A DNA stretch of 64,000 nucleotides from Treponema sp. (lineage in GTDB: Bacteria > Spirochaetota > Spirochaetia > Treponematales > Treponemataceae), in contig JAFUYH010000009.1 of NCBI GenBank assembly GCA_017470605.1, positions 1 through 64,000 on the forward strand, read 5' to 3'. The notes under the pieces were generated by a model, which was given only the letters and a program-made list of their open reading frames with translations, had not been told where the DNA came from and ran no database searches. Positions 32,361 through 39,021 of the stretch are shown one piece after another (the first letter of the stretch is position 1; the number at the start of each line of letters is the position of its first letter). The translations under genes and the position numbers were made by a program.

Positions 32361-32408
32361 TGTAAGCATTCATTGCTTACACTATACTTTAAGCAAGTTT
32401 CGTGCCAA
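32361..32408 (-). promoter_or_regulatory. hsp20 promoter with operator-like inverted repeat
   Basis: On the minus strand TTGGCA (plus 32403-32408), 16 bp, TATAGT (plus 32381-32386). The perfect repeat TGTAAGCA-n5-TGCTTACA (32361-32381) overlaps the expected start point. It differs from CIRCE (TTAGCACTC-n9-GAGTGCTAA), so a regulator other than HrcA is likely. The rest of 32409-32560 is T-rich and shows nothing clear. Confidence 0.6.
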
Positions 32409-32568
32409 CTTATCAATCTTTTGACGAAATTTTAGAGAATTTTAGTGATTTTTCTGCCTGGGCGTATTTATTTTTCAGAAAATTCAGAAAAAATGGGCAG
32501 ATTTTTGATTTTTTGAAATTTTTTGATGTTCTTTTGGGAACGACTTCTGATTGGATATTTGCAGACTG

Positions 32569-32610
32569 CTGTGTCAAAAAGTCTCAGTTTTTCAGACAAA
32601 TTTGACACAG
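32569..32610. terminator. Long hairpin downstream of radA
   Basis: CTGTGTCAAA (32569-32578) and TTTGACACAG (32601-32610) enclose a second stem GTCT/AGAC. It lies 19 bp beyond the radA stop on the minus strand. A U run is lacking, so its role as a terminator is tentative. Confidence 0.45.
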
Positions 32611-32628
32611 TCCTGTCCTAAATGACCC

Positions 32629-33999
32629 TTATTTTTTAAAGATTTCCCTTACCAGGGACTTAATATCCCCAACTTTAACAAGGCCATCTTCATCATCCGG
32701 GGTGATGAGGTTTGTAAACCCCAGATTTTCAGCCGCTTTTACTCTTTGTTTTGTTTTTCCAACCGGGCGAATCTCTCCGGCCAGGCTCAGTTCCCCGAAC
32801 ACCGCAGTATTTGCCCCCACCGCAAGGTCTGTCCTTGCAGAATAAAGAGCCGCCGCCAGAGCCGCGTCAATTGAACTTTCAGCAAGCCTTATCCCGCCCG
32901 CAACATTCACATAAATATCCTGATCCGAAAAACAAAGTCCGCAGCGTTTTTCTATTACAGCCGCCACGCGGGCAACGCGCCCCGAATCAATTTTTTCGCT
33001 GTAAATGCGCGAAATACTGGCCTTGGCAGGCACCGTCAGTGCCTGAATTTCTACCAGAAATACCCTCGTTCCTTCAAAAACCGGTGTACAGGCCACTCCC
33101 GCAGGCTGTTTATCCTTTCTTTTTGTTAAAAACAAGCTGGAAGGATCGCCCACCGCAATCAACCCCTTGTCTGTCATGCTGAAAATCCCGATTTCATCAA
33201 CAGAGCCAAATCTGTTTTTCTGGGCATGCAAAAACCTTACGTCATCACTGTTGTGCTCAAAAGAAATTACGGTATCTACCATGTGTTCCAGAGATTTAGG
33301 TCCGGCAATCGTTCCTTCTTTTGTAACGTGAGCCGTCATTATAAGAACACTATCCCTTTCTTTTACCCAGGAAATAAATTCATTTGCGCAATATTTAAGC
33401 TGATTTACCGTACCCGGGACAATACCTGCTTCAGCAGAATAAATTGTCTGAATGGAATCAATAATAACAAAAACAGGATTCAGGCTGTCCAGAGCGTCCA
33501 GAGAATCTTCCAGTCTTGAAGTACACAAAATCTGAATGTTTGAACAGTCCAGCCCCAGTCTGTCTGCCCGCTCTCTTATCTGTGCCGCAGATTCTTCTCC
33601 GCTGATATATAAAACTTTCTGACTGTTGCCGGACTTTTTTAATTCTGTAGAAATACTTGCTGTAGTTTGAAGAAGCAGGGTAGATTTTCCAATTCCAGGT
33701 TCCCCGCCCAAAAGAATTGCTGAACGTTTTGTAGCACCGCCTCCAAGAACGCGATCAAATTCTTCAATTCCCGTAGAAAATCTTGAATTTTCCTGAGCCT
33801 TAATTGTGGCAAGGGAAACAGGTTTCTGCTTCTGAACCTGCTCAGAGCCTCTTCCCGCTGCGGTAACAACATTTTTATCTATGATTATTTCTTCCAGAGT
33901 ATTCCATTCACCGCAATCAGGACATCTGCCCAGCCATCTGGGCTGAGAATATCCGCAGTTTGAACACTTGTACATAATAGAGCCGTTTTTCTTAGCCAT
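32629..33999 (-). CDS. radA: DNA repair protein RadA
   Basis: A RecA-like branch-migration helicase for recombinational repair. The 456 residues have the N-terminal zinc finger (CSNCGY...CPDCGE), Walker A GEPGIGKST (99-107), the RadA motif KNRFG and a C-terminal Lon-like domain (VNVAGGIRLAESSIDAA, GELSLAGEIRPV). The length is normal. AGGAAAG precedes the ATG. Confidence 0.97.
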   Translation of the reverse strand: MAKKNGSIMYKCSNCGYSQPRWLGRCPDCGEWNTLEEIIIDKNVVTAAGRGSEQVQKQKPVSLATIKAQENSRFSTGIEEFDRVLGGGATKRSAILLGGEPGIGKSTLLLQTTASISTELKKSGNSQKVLYISGEESAAQIRERADRLGLDCSNIQILCTSRLEDSLDALDSLNPVFVIIDSIQTIYSAEAGIVPGTVNQLKYCANEFISWVKERDSVLIMTAHVTKEGTIAGPKSLEHMVDTVISFEHNSDDVRFLHAQKNRFGSVDEIGIFSMTDKGLIAVGDPSSLFLTKRKDKQPAGVACTPVFEGTRVFLVEIQALTVPAKASISRIYSEKIDSGRVARVAAVIEKRCGLCFSDQDIYVNVAGGIRLAESSIDAALAAALYSARTDLAVGANTAVFGELSLAGEIRPVGKTKQRVKAAENLGFTNLITPDDEDGLVKVGDIKSLVREIFKK

Positions 34000-34056
34000 G
34001 AAACTTTCCTTTTTGCGGTTTTTATAAAATATTTGAATTATTTTTTATAATATATG

Positions 34057-34085
34057 TTGACAATTTTTTTTTCTAGTAGTATATT
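34057..34085 (+). promoter_or_regulatory. Strong promoter of a candidate small RNA
   Basis: Consensus TTGACA (34057-34062), 17 bp, TATATT (34080-34085) on the plus strand, where no protein gene follows. Confidence 0.75.
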
Positions 34086-34091
34086 CTAATC

Positions 34092-34187
34092 AGCTTGTAA
34101 ATAAGCTGATAAACTCTCTCCGATGTCCAGCAACGCTGGACGGCAGGCTTCCCTTTTAGTGTTACTGGTTGGGAAGCCTGTTTTATT
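34092..34187 (+). ncRNA. Candidate small RNA of about 95 nt
   Basis: After the consensus promoter come three stem-loops: ATCAGCTT-n6-AAGCTGAT (34089-34110, at the start point), GTCCAGC-aac-GCTGGAC (34125-34141), and a terminator stem CAGGCTTCCC (34144-34153) with GGGAAGCCTG (34171-34180) followed by TTTTATTTT. No reading frame of useful length lies between. It does not match tmRNA, RNase P RNA, SRP RNA or 6S motifs that I know. It lies between the minus-strand radA and cysE genes, so it is not a leader for a plus-strand gene. Confidence 0.7.
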
Positions 34188-34217
34188 TTAACACTGTTTG
34201 ACTAGCAAAAATGCGTG

Positions 34218-34251
34218 AATCAAACAATGGTGTTTACGACATTGCTTGATT
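34218..34251 (-). terminator. Hairpin downstream of cysE
   Basis: AATCAA-a-CAATG pairs with CATTG-c-TTGATT over a 10-nt loop, 18 bp beyond the cysE stop. It probably ends the minus-strand transcript, though the U run is weak. Confidence 0.5.
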
Positions 34252-34268
34252 TATCCTGATATTTTTGA

Positions 34269-35144
34269 TTATTTTTCCTGTGTAAATACAGTTCCCGCAG
34301 GAATAGACTCTGTTACCCAGGTATTTCCGCCTATTACGCTTCCTTTTCCAATTACAGTATCGCCGCCAAGAATTGTCGCGTTTGCATAAATTGTAACATC
34401 ATCTTCTATTGTAGGATGACGTTTTTTATTTTGGAGGGTTTTCTTAACGCTCAAGGCACCCAAAGTTACTCCCTGATAAATCTTTACATTATTTCCTATT
34501 ATACAGGTTTCTCCAATTACAACGCCTGTACCATGGTCAATAAAGAAAGATTCTCCTATCTGGGCTCCAGGATGAATGTCTATTCCAGTTTTTCCATGAA
34601 CATGCTCACTCATGATTCGCGGAATGATAGGCACTCCGTTTTTGTAAAGAAAGTGGGCAATCCTGTGAACAAGAATGGCTTCAAGTCCAGGGTAAGAAAG
34701 AATTACTTCTTCGTTGCTTTTTGCCGCAGGGTCTCCGTTAAAGGCCGCAACAGTATCAAGCTGAATCATTCTGCGGATTTCCGGGATTTCTTCTATAAGA
34801 GCAAATGCTGTATCTTCCGCAAGTTTAAAGCAATGGGAAGAGGTAATGTCATCATCAGCATCCCTGCATTTTTCTGTAGTGTTTTTTATATATATAAGTG
34901 ACTTTTGGATTTCTTTTGTCAGCTTTGCAATAATATTGTTTACACGCTGTCCGGTTACATATCTGATATTAACAGGTTCAATAGCCTCTGCAATTCTAAA
35001 GCCGGGGAAGACCAAAAACTGAAGGTCTGAAAGAACTTCAACTACATTCTGGCGGTTGGGAAAATTTCCGTTATCAGAACGGTTTATCAGACCATAACGG
35101 TCGTAAGAGTCTAGAATCCCATCAATCAGCATATCAATATTCAT
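34269..35144 (-). CDS. cysE: Serine O-acetyltransferase
   Basis: It makes O-acetylserine from serine and acetyl-CoA, the first step to cysteine. The 291 residues have a helical N-terminal domain and a C-terminal left-handed beta helix of hexapeptide repeats ([40 protein letters not shown]). His in IDHGTG is the expected catalytic residue. AGAGGT precedes the ATG. It is longer than the 170-220 residue short forms and resembles the plant/CysE-like long N-terminal type. Confidence 0.9.
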   Translation of the reverse strand: MNIDMLIDGILDSYDRYGLINRSDNGNFPNRQNVVEVLSDLQFLVFPGFRIAEAIEPVNIRYVTGQRVNNIIAKLTKEIQKSLIYIKNTTEKCRDADDDITSSHCFKLAEDTAFALIEEIPEIRRMIQLDTVAAFNGDPAAKSNEEVILSYPGLEAILVHRIAHFLYKNGVPIIPRIMSEHVHGKTGIDIHPGAQIGESFFIDHGTGVVIGETCIIGNNVKIYQGVTLGALSVKKTLQNKKRHPTIEDDVTIYANATILGGDTVIGKGSVIGGNTWVTESIPAGTVFTQEK

Positions 35145-35284
35145 GTGAACCTCTTTATAAAATAGTGAAAATAATATATCATACTTGCAATAAAATATCT
35201 ATTTGATAGGTTGATACTCTTTGAATTCTTGCTGAATTTTGTATAAATTTTAATTGAATTTACGCAAATTCATCTTTGAATTTA

Positions 35285-35313
35285 TTGACAAGATTTTTAT
35301 CTTAAACTATAGT
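35285..35313 (+). promoter_or_regulatory. Promoter of the tRNA-Thr-rpmG-tRNA-Trp-secE-nusG-rpl operon
   Basis: TTGACA (35285-35290), 17 bp, TATAGT (35308-35313), close to consensus. It stands about 44 bp before tRNA-Thr at the head of the long ribosomal block. Confidence 0.8.
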
Positions 35314-35356
35314 TCTAGAACGCATGTTTTCTATACGAAGTGCGGGAATTCACTTT

Positions 35357-35429
35357 GCCCCAGTAGCTCAGTTGGTAGAGCACCACATCGGTAATGTGGA
35401 GGTCTGCGGTCCGATTCCGCACTTGGGCT
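35357..35429 (+). tRNA. tRNA-Thr (anticodon GGT) with unusual bases
   Basis: A 73-nt cloverleaf: acceptor GCCCCAG with CTTGGGC, a normal D arm (GCTC/GAGC), anticodon stem CCACA/TGTGG and T stem TGCGG/CCGCA. The anticodon loop reads TCGGTAA, so GGT at 34-36 assigns Thr. Three departures stand out: position 33 is C rather than T, the T loop reads TCCGATT so position 55 is C rather than T, and C5 faces T68. CCA is not encoded. The D-arm bases are normal. Confidence 0.85.
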
Positions 35430-35468
35430 GTTCTAAAACATCGAAGATTATTTTAGGAGTTATATAAA

Positions 35469-35645
35469 ATGGGAAGCAAAAAGAAGGGTGCTGTAGAAAT
35501 TATTGCATTGCAGTGTACAGAATGCAAGAGAAAGAATTACACTACTTACAAAAACCGCAAGAACATTACTGGTAAGTTGGAAAAGAATAAGTATTGTCCT
35601 TTCTGCAGAAAGAGCATCTTGCACAAAGAAACAAAGGCTAAATAA
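35469..35645 (+). CDS. rpmG: 50S ribosomal protein L33
   Basis: A 58-residue protein read from the ATG at 35469: it begins [20 protein letters not shown] and contains [10 protein letters not shown], and CPFC near the end. The two CxxC pairs show the zinc-binding form. AGGAG lies upstream. It sits between two tRNA genes ahead of secE, a common bacterial arrangement. Confidence 0.95.
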   Translation: MGSKKKGAVEIIALQCTECKRKNYTTYKNRKNITGKLEKNKYCPFCRKSILHKETKAK

Positions 35646-35697
35646 TTTTAGCTGATTAAAAGTTGATATTTTACTGGCAATTGTCAGTTTAATATAT

Positions 35698-35770
35698 AGG
35701 GCAGTAGTTCAGCTGGTAGAGCAGCGGTCTCCAAAACCGCCTGTCGTGGGTTCAAATCCTGCCTGCCCTG
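35698..35770 (+). tRNA. tRNA-Trp (anticodon CCA)
   Basis: A 73-nt cloverleaf: acceptor AGGGCAG/CTGCCCT, D arm GTTC/GAGC, anticodon stem GCGGT/ACCGC with loop CTCCAAA, and T arm GTGGG-TTCAAAT-CCTGC with discriminator G. The 3' CCA is not encoded. It lies directly before secE. Confidence 0.95.
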
Positions 35771-35790
35771 ATTTATAAGGAAATGGTATT

Positions 35791-35973
35791 ATGGCTAAAG
35801 TGATTCAATTCTTCAAAGAAAGCAGAGCAGAACTTAAGAAAGTAGTATGGCCTACAAAGGAAGATGTTTTTTCTTCAATCAAGGTTGTAATTATTTCTAC
35901 AATCATTGTAGCCGTAGTACTTGGTCTTCTTGATCTTGGCTTTACAGAGTTGTTCCGCTTGATGATGAAATAG
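35791..35973 (+). CDS. secE: Preprotein translocase subunit SecE
   Basis: A 60-residue single-span subunit of the SecYEG channel. The conserved amphipathic segment FFKESRAELKKVVWPTKEDV precedes one membrane helix. This is the short form found outside the gamma-proteobacteria. nusG starts 9 bp after the stop. Confidence 0.95.
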   Translation: MAKVIQFFKESRAELKKVVWPTKEDVFSSIKVVIISTIIVAVVLGLLDLGFTELFRLMMK

Positions 35974-35982
35974 GACGGAAAC

Positions 35983-36543
35983 ATGTCTAGAAACTGGTAC
36001 ATTCTTCACACTTATACAGGCTATGAAGGAAAAATCGAACGCACAATTAAATCTTTGCTTGAAAAAGGCGATGTTGATAAGGAAGTAATTCTTGATGTTC
36101 GCGTTCCTGTTGAAGAGCTTGTAGAAATTAAAGACGGAAAAAAGAAAACACGCTCAAATAAATTCCTTCCGGGATATATAATGCTGGAAATGGATTTGCC
36201 TGAAACTGGATGGAAGGCAACTTGTTCACAGCTTTATCGCATTCAGGGTGTTACCGGTTTTGTCGGCTGTATTAACCGTAATCAGAGACCAATTCCAATT
36301 ACAAATGATGAAGCAAAAAATCTTTTGCAGAAGTCTGGTGTAATCAAAGGTGAAAAACAGGTTCATGTTCGTCAGTCATTTAATGTTGGCGATGTTATTA
36401 AAATTACAGAAGGACCTTTTGCTTCATTCACTGGTACTATTAAAGAAATTAATATTGAAAGAGAAAAGCTGTCTGTAGAAGTTCAGATTTTTGGACGTCC
36501 TACACCGGTTGAAGTTAATTTCCTTCAGGCTGAAAAGGCCTAA
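35983..36543 (+). CDS. nusG: Transcription termination/antitermination protein NusG
   Basis: A 186-residue elongation factor with the NGN domain (NWYILHTYTGYEGKIERTIK, FLPGYIMLEM) and a C-terminal KOW domain (FNVGDVIKITEGPFASFTGT). It couples RNA polymerase to ribosomes or Rho. Standard length for the family. Confidence 0.96.
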   Translation: MSRNWYILHTYTGYEGKIERTIKSLLEKGDVDKEVILDVRVPVEELVEIKDGKKKTRSNKFLPGYIMLEMDLPETGWKATCSQLYRIQGVTGFVGCINRNQRPIPITNDEAKNLLQKSGVIKGEKQVHVRQSFNVGDVIKITEGPFASFTGTIKEINIEREKLSVEVQIFGRPTPVEVNFLQAEKA

Positions 36544-36548
36544 GTTCT

Positions 36549-36688
36549 AAAAGAGCAAAATCAGGGGTTTGTATCCCAAATACAAACCGTTAATCCTGTT
36601 TTTGGGAGAGGTGCAGGTCCGTTGGACATAGGCATCTCGTTAGAGTAAGCCGCTTGCGGCGACTCACACCAATATTGGGAGAAACAAA
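36549..36688 (+). promoter_or_regulatory. Structured leader of rplK-rplA
   Basis: Between nusG and rplK the mRNA can form GGTTTGTAT/ATACAAACC (36566-36588), GTCC-gtt-GGAC (36617-36627) and an extended stem GAGT..GCCGC-tt-GCGGC..ACTC (36644-36665). It is a likely target for L1 or L10(L12) feedback, as ribosomal protein operons usually carry one. The binding protein cannot be named from the sequence. Confidence 0.5.
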
Positions 36689-37120
36689 ATGGCTACAAAA
36701 AAAGTAACTGCCGTTATCAAATTGCAGTGTCCTGCAGGAGCAGCAACTCCAGCTCCTCCAATTGGACCTGCACTTGGACCACATGGCGTTTCAGCTCCAA
36801 AATTTGTTCAGGAATTCAATGACCGAACAAAGACTATGGAAAAAGGTCTTGTTATTCCTGTAGTAATCACAGTTTATCAGGACAAATCTTACACATTCAT
36901 CCTTAAGACTCCTCCTGCAGCTGTTCTTATTAAGAAAGCTTGTAAGATTGAAAAGGGTTCTGGAAATCCTCTCCGCGACAAGGTTGCAACTCTTTCAAAG
37001 AAAGATTTGGAAGAAATTGCAAAAACAAAGATGCCAGATATCAATGCAAACGATATCGAAGCAGCAAAGAAAATTATTGCCGGTACTGCACGCAGTATGG
37101 GTGTAGAGGTGGAGCAGTAA
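36689..37120 (+). CDS. rplK: 50S ribosomal protein L11
   Basis: A 143-residue protein of the GTPase-associated centre. The Pro-rich hinge [20 protein letters not shown] and the C-terminal rRNA-binding segment with [10 protein letters not shown] are present. GGGAGA precedes the ATG. rplA begins 1 nt after the stop. Confidence 0.97.
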   Translation: MATKKVTAVIKLQCPAGAATPAPPIGPALGPHGVSAPKFVQEFNDRTKTMEKGLVIPVVITVYQDKSYTFILKTPPAAVLIKKACKIEKGSGNPLRDKVATLSKKDLEEIAKTKMPDINANDIEAAKKIIAGTARSMGVEVEQ

Positions 37121-37121
37121 T

Positions 37122-37799
37122 ATGAAACATGGAAAGAAATATAACGCAGCCGCTGCAAAGTATGATCTTTCAAAGAAGTATGATGTAGCTTCAGCTTGTA
37201 AAATGGTTCAGGATATGAAGTTTGCTAAGTTCGATGAAACTGTAGAAGCTCACGTATCACTTCGTCTTGAAAAGAATGCAACAGTTCGCGATACACTCGT
37301 ATTCCCAAATCAGTTTAAGGGTGAAAAGAAAGTTCTTGTTTTCTGTAAAGGAGACAAAGTAAAAGAAGCTCTTGATGCTGGTGCAGCTTATGCTGGTGAA
37401 GAGTACATCGAAAAAGTAAAGGATGGCTGGCTGGACTTTGATGTTGCAGTTGCTACTCCTGACATGATGAAAGATGTTGGTCGTCTTGGTATGGTTCTCG
37501 GACGCAAAGGTTTGATGCCTAACCCTAAGACTGGTACTGTAACACCTAACGTAGCTCAGGCTGTTGCTGAACTTAGAAAGGGTCGTACAGAGTACCGTGC
37601 TGATAAAGCAGGAATTGTGCACATTGCCGTAGGTAAGTGCTCTATGGATGCTGATAAAGTTGTTGAAAACGTAAAGACACTTTTGTCTGAAATTTCACGC
37701 AAAAAGCCAGCTGGTTCTGCAGCAGGATTTGTTCAGTCAGTTTCTGTTAGTTCATCTATGGGCCCAGGTGTTTGGGTTGATTATAAGGAAGGCGAATAA
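37122..37799 (+). CDS. rplA: 50S ribosomal protein L1
   Basis: A 225-residue L1-stalk protein and usual repressor of the L11-L1 operon. The signature GRKGLMPNPKTGTVT is present. The stop and the start of rplJ overlap by one base (TAATG), so L10 translation is coupled to it. Confidence 0.97.
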   Translation: MKHGKKYNAAAAKYDLSKKYDVASACKMVQDMKFAKFDETVEAHVSLRLEKNATVRDTLVFPNQFKGEKKVLVFCKGDKVKEALDAGAAYAGEEYIEKVKDGWLDFDVAVATPDMMKDVGRLGMVLGRKGLMPNPKTGTVTPNVAQAVAELRKGRTEYRADKAGIVHIAVGKCSMDADKVVENVKTLLSEISRKKPAGSAAGFVQSVSVSSSMGPGVWVDYKEGE

Positions 37800-38302
37800 T
37801 GGCAGTAAGAGCAAAGAAAATTCAGCCTGCAAAAGCAGAAGCTATTGAAAACGCAAAAAAAATCTTTTCTGAATATAATGATTTTATTTTTGCTGATTAT
37901 CGTGGACTTACTGTAGAGCAGATTACTGCTCTTCGCGACAAGCTCCGCGAAAAGAACGCTGTTCTTAAAGTTGTAAAAAACAACTTTGCCCGCATCGCTT
38001 TTGAAGACATTAAAGTAGAAGGCGTTGCTGATTATCTTTCTGGCCCTACAGTTATTGCTATGGCTAAGGAAGATTCTAACGAAGTTGCAAAGATTCTTTT
38101 TGACTTCGCTAAAGATGCTCCAGCCCTTGCTGTAAAAGGTGCAAGCATTGAAAAGGAAGCTTATGATGCCGCTAAGATTGAAGCTTACTCAAAGGTTCCT
38201 GGAAAGAAACAGCTTTATGCTATGCTTATGTCTGCAATGAACGGCCCGGTTCAGAAACTTGCCGCTACATTGAAGGCTTACGCAGACAGCAAATCAGAAT
38301 AG
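37799..38302 (+). CDS. rplJ: 50S ribosomal protein L10
   Basis: A 167-residue base of the L7/L12 stalk. The start IQPAKAEAIENAKKIF and FADYRGLTVEQITALR fit the family. Because the start overlaps the rplA stop, there is no separate L10 leader directly upstream, unlike most bacteria. Confidence 0.96.
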   Translation: MAVRAKKIQPAKAEAIENAKKIFSEYNDFIFADYRGLTVEQITALRDKLREKNAVLKVVKNNFARIAFEDIKVEGVADYLSGPTVIAMAKEDSNEVAKILFDFAKDAPALAVKGASIEKEAYDAAKIEAYSKVPGKKQLYAMLMSAMNGPVQKLAATLKAYADSKSE

Positions 38303-38435
38303 TACCTGGTACTAAAAAGTTCGGTTAGGCTTCATAGCTGTCGACTATCCGAACTAAATGCGGAATGGCTCAGTTGAGTAAAATACCGCAGCCACTCACA
38401 GAGTGGAATATATTAATTTAAGTGGAGAAGACAAT
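38303..38435 (+). promoter_or_regulatory. Structured spacer between rplJ and rplL
   Basis: The 133-nt spacer can form AGTTCGG/CCGAACT around 38318-38354, TGCGG/CCGCA (38359-38390) and CCACTC-aca-GAGTGG (38392-38406) just before the rplL ribosome binding site. It may set the extra L7/L12 dosage or host L10 feedback. Confidence 0.45.
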
Positions 38436-38813
38436 ATGGCAGCTCTCACAAATGATCAGATTTTGGATGCAATCGCATCAATGTCAGTTCTTGAAGTTTC
38501 AGAACTCGTAAAAGCAATGGAAGAAAAATTCGGCGTAACAGCAGCTGTTGCTGTTGCCGCTGGTCCTGCTGCTGGTGCAGCTCCTGCAGCTGAAGAGCAG
38601 ACAGAATTCACTGTAACTCTTGAATCTTTTGATGCAGCAAAGAAGATTCCTGTAATCAAGGCTGTTCGCGAAATCACAGGTCTCGGACTTGGTGAAGCTA
38701 AGGCTCTTGTTGAAGGTGCACCTAAGACTCTTAAAGAAGGCGTAAGCAAGGCTGACGCTGATGAGTTCATCAAGAAGATTGAAGAAGCTGGTGGAAAGGC
38801 TAGCAAGAAATAA
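38436..38813 (+). CDS. rplL: 50S ribosomal protein L7/L12
   Basis: A 125-residue stalk protein: N-terminal dimer domain ([20 protein letters not shown]), an Ala/Gly-rich hinge and the C-terminal factor-binding domain ([12 protein letters not shown]-like, then [20 protein letters not shown]). The start at 38436 is chosen for its MAALTNDQ start and GTGGAGA site. An in-frame ATG 11 codons upstream is unlikely. Confidence 0.96.
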   Translation: MAALTNDQILDAIASMSVLEVSELVKAMEEKFGVTAAVAVAAGPAAGAAPAAEEQTEFTVTLESFDAAKKIPVIKAVREITGLGLGEAKALVEGAPKTLKEGVSKADADEFIKKIEEAGGKASKK

Positions 38814-38834
38814 GTCGGCGTAAGCTGACTCTTG

Positions 38835-38893
38835 ACTGCCATCTGGCAGTCTGATTTAGGGGATGTTCGGTATTCAGGTACCGGGTATCCCCT
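38835..38893 (+). promoter_or_regulatory. Hairpins between rplL and rpoB (attenuator-like)
   Basis: ACTGCCA-tc-TGGCAGT (38835-38850) and AGGGGAT/ATCCCCT (38858-38893) with a short loop. They lie where other bacteria place a partial terminator or RNase III site that lowers rpoBC expression relative to rplL. A strong U run is lacking. Confidence 0.5.
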
Positions 38894-39021
38894 TTAGTCG
38901 TATTAAGGAAAAAATGCAATCTTTCCCGCAATGGGATTTTTATATCAGATTTTTCTGTGCTGTACAGAGTTTCTAGTATGTAGCAGAAAATAATCTGAAT
39001 CTACAAAGACAGGGGGAGCTG

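Noticed and set aside
32334-32400. CIRCE element at hsp20
   Set aside because: The repeat is TGTAAGCA-n5-TGCTTACA, not TTAGCACTC-n9-GAGTGCTAA.
32402-32605. 67-codon open frame on the plus strand
   Set aside because: No start signal, Phe-rich low-complexity content and overlap with the hsp20 promoter; likely chance.
34086-34190. tmRNA, SRP RNA, RNase P RNA or 6S RNA
   Set aside because: Conserved core motifs of these RNAs are absent and the length fits none of them.
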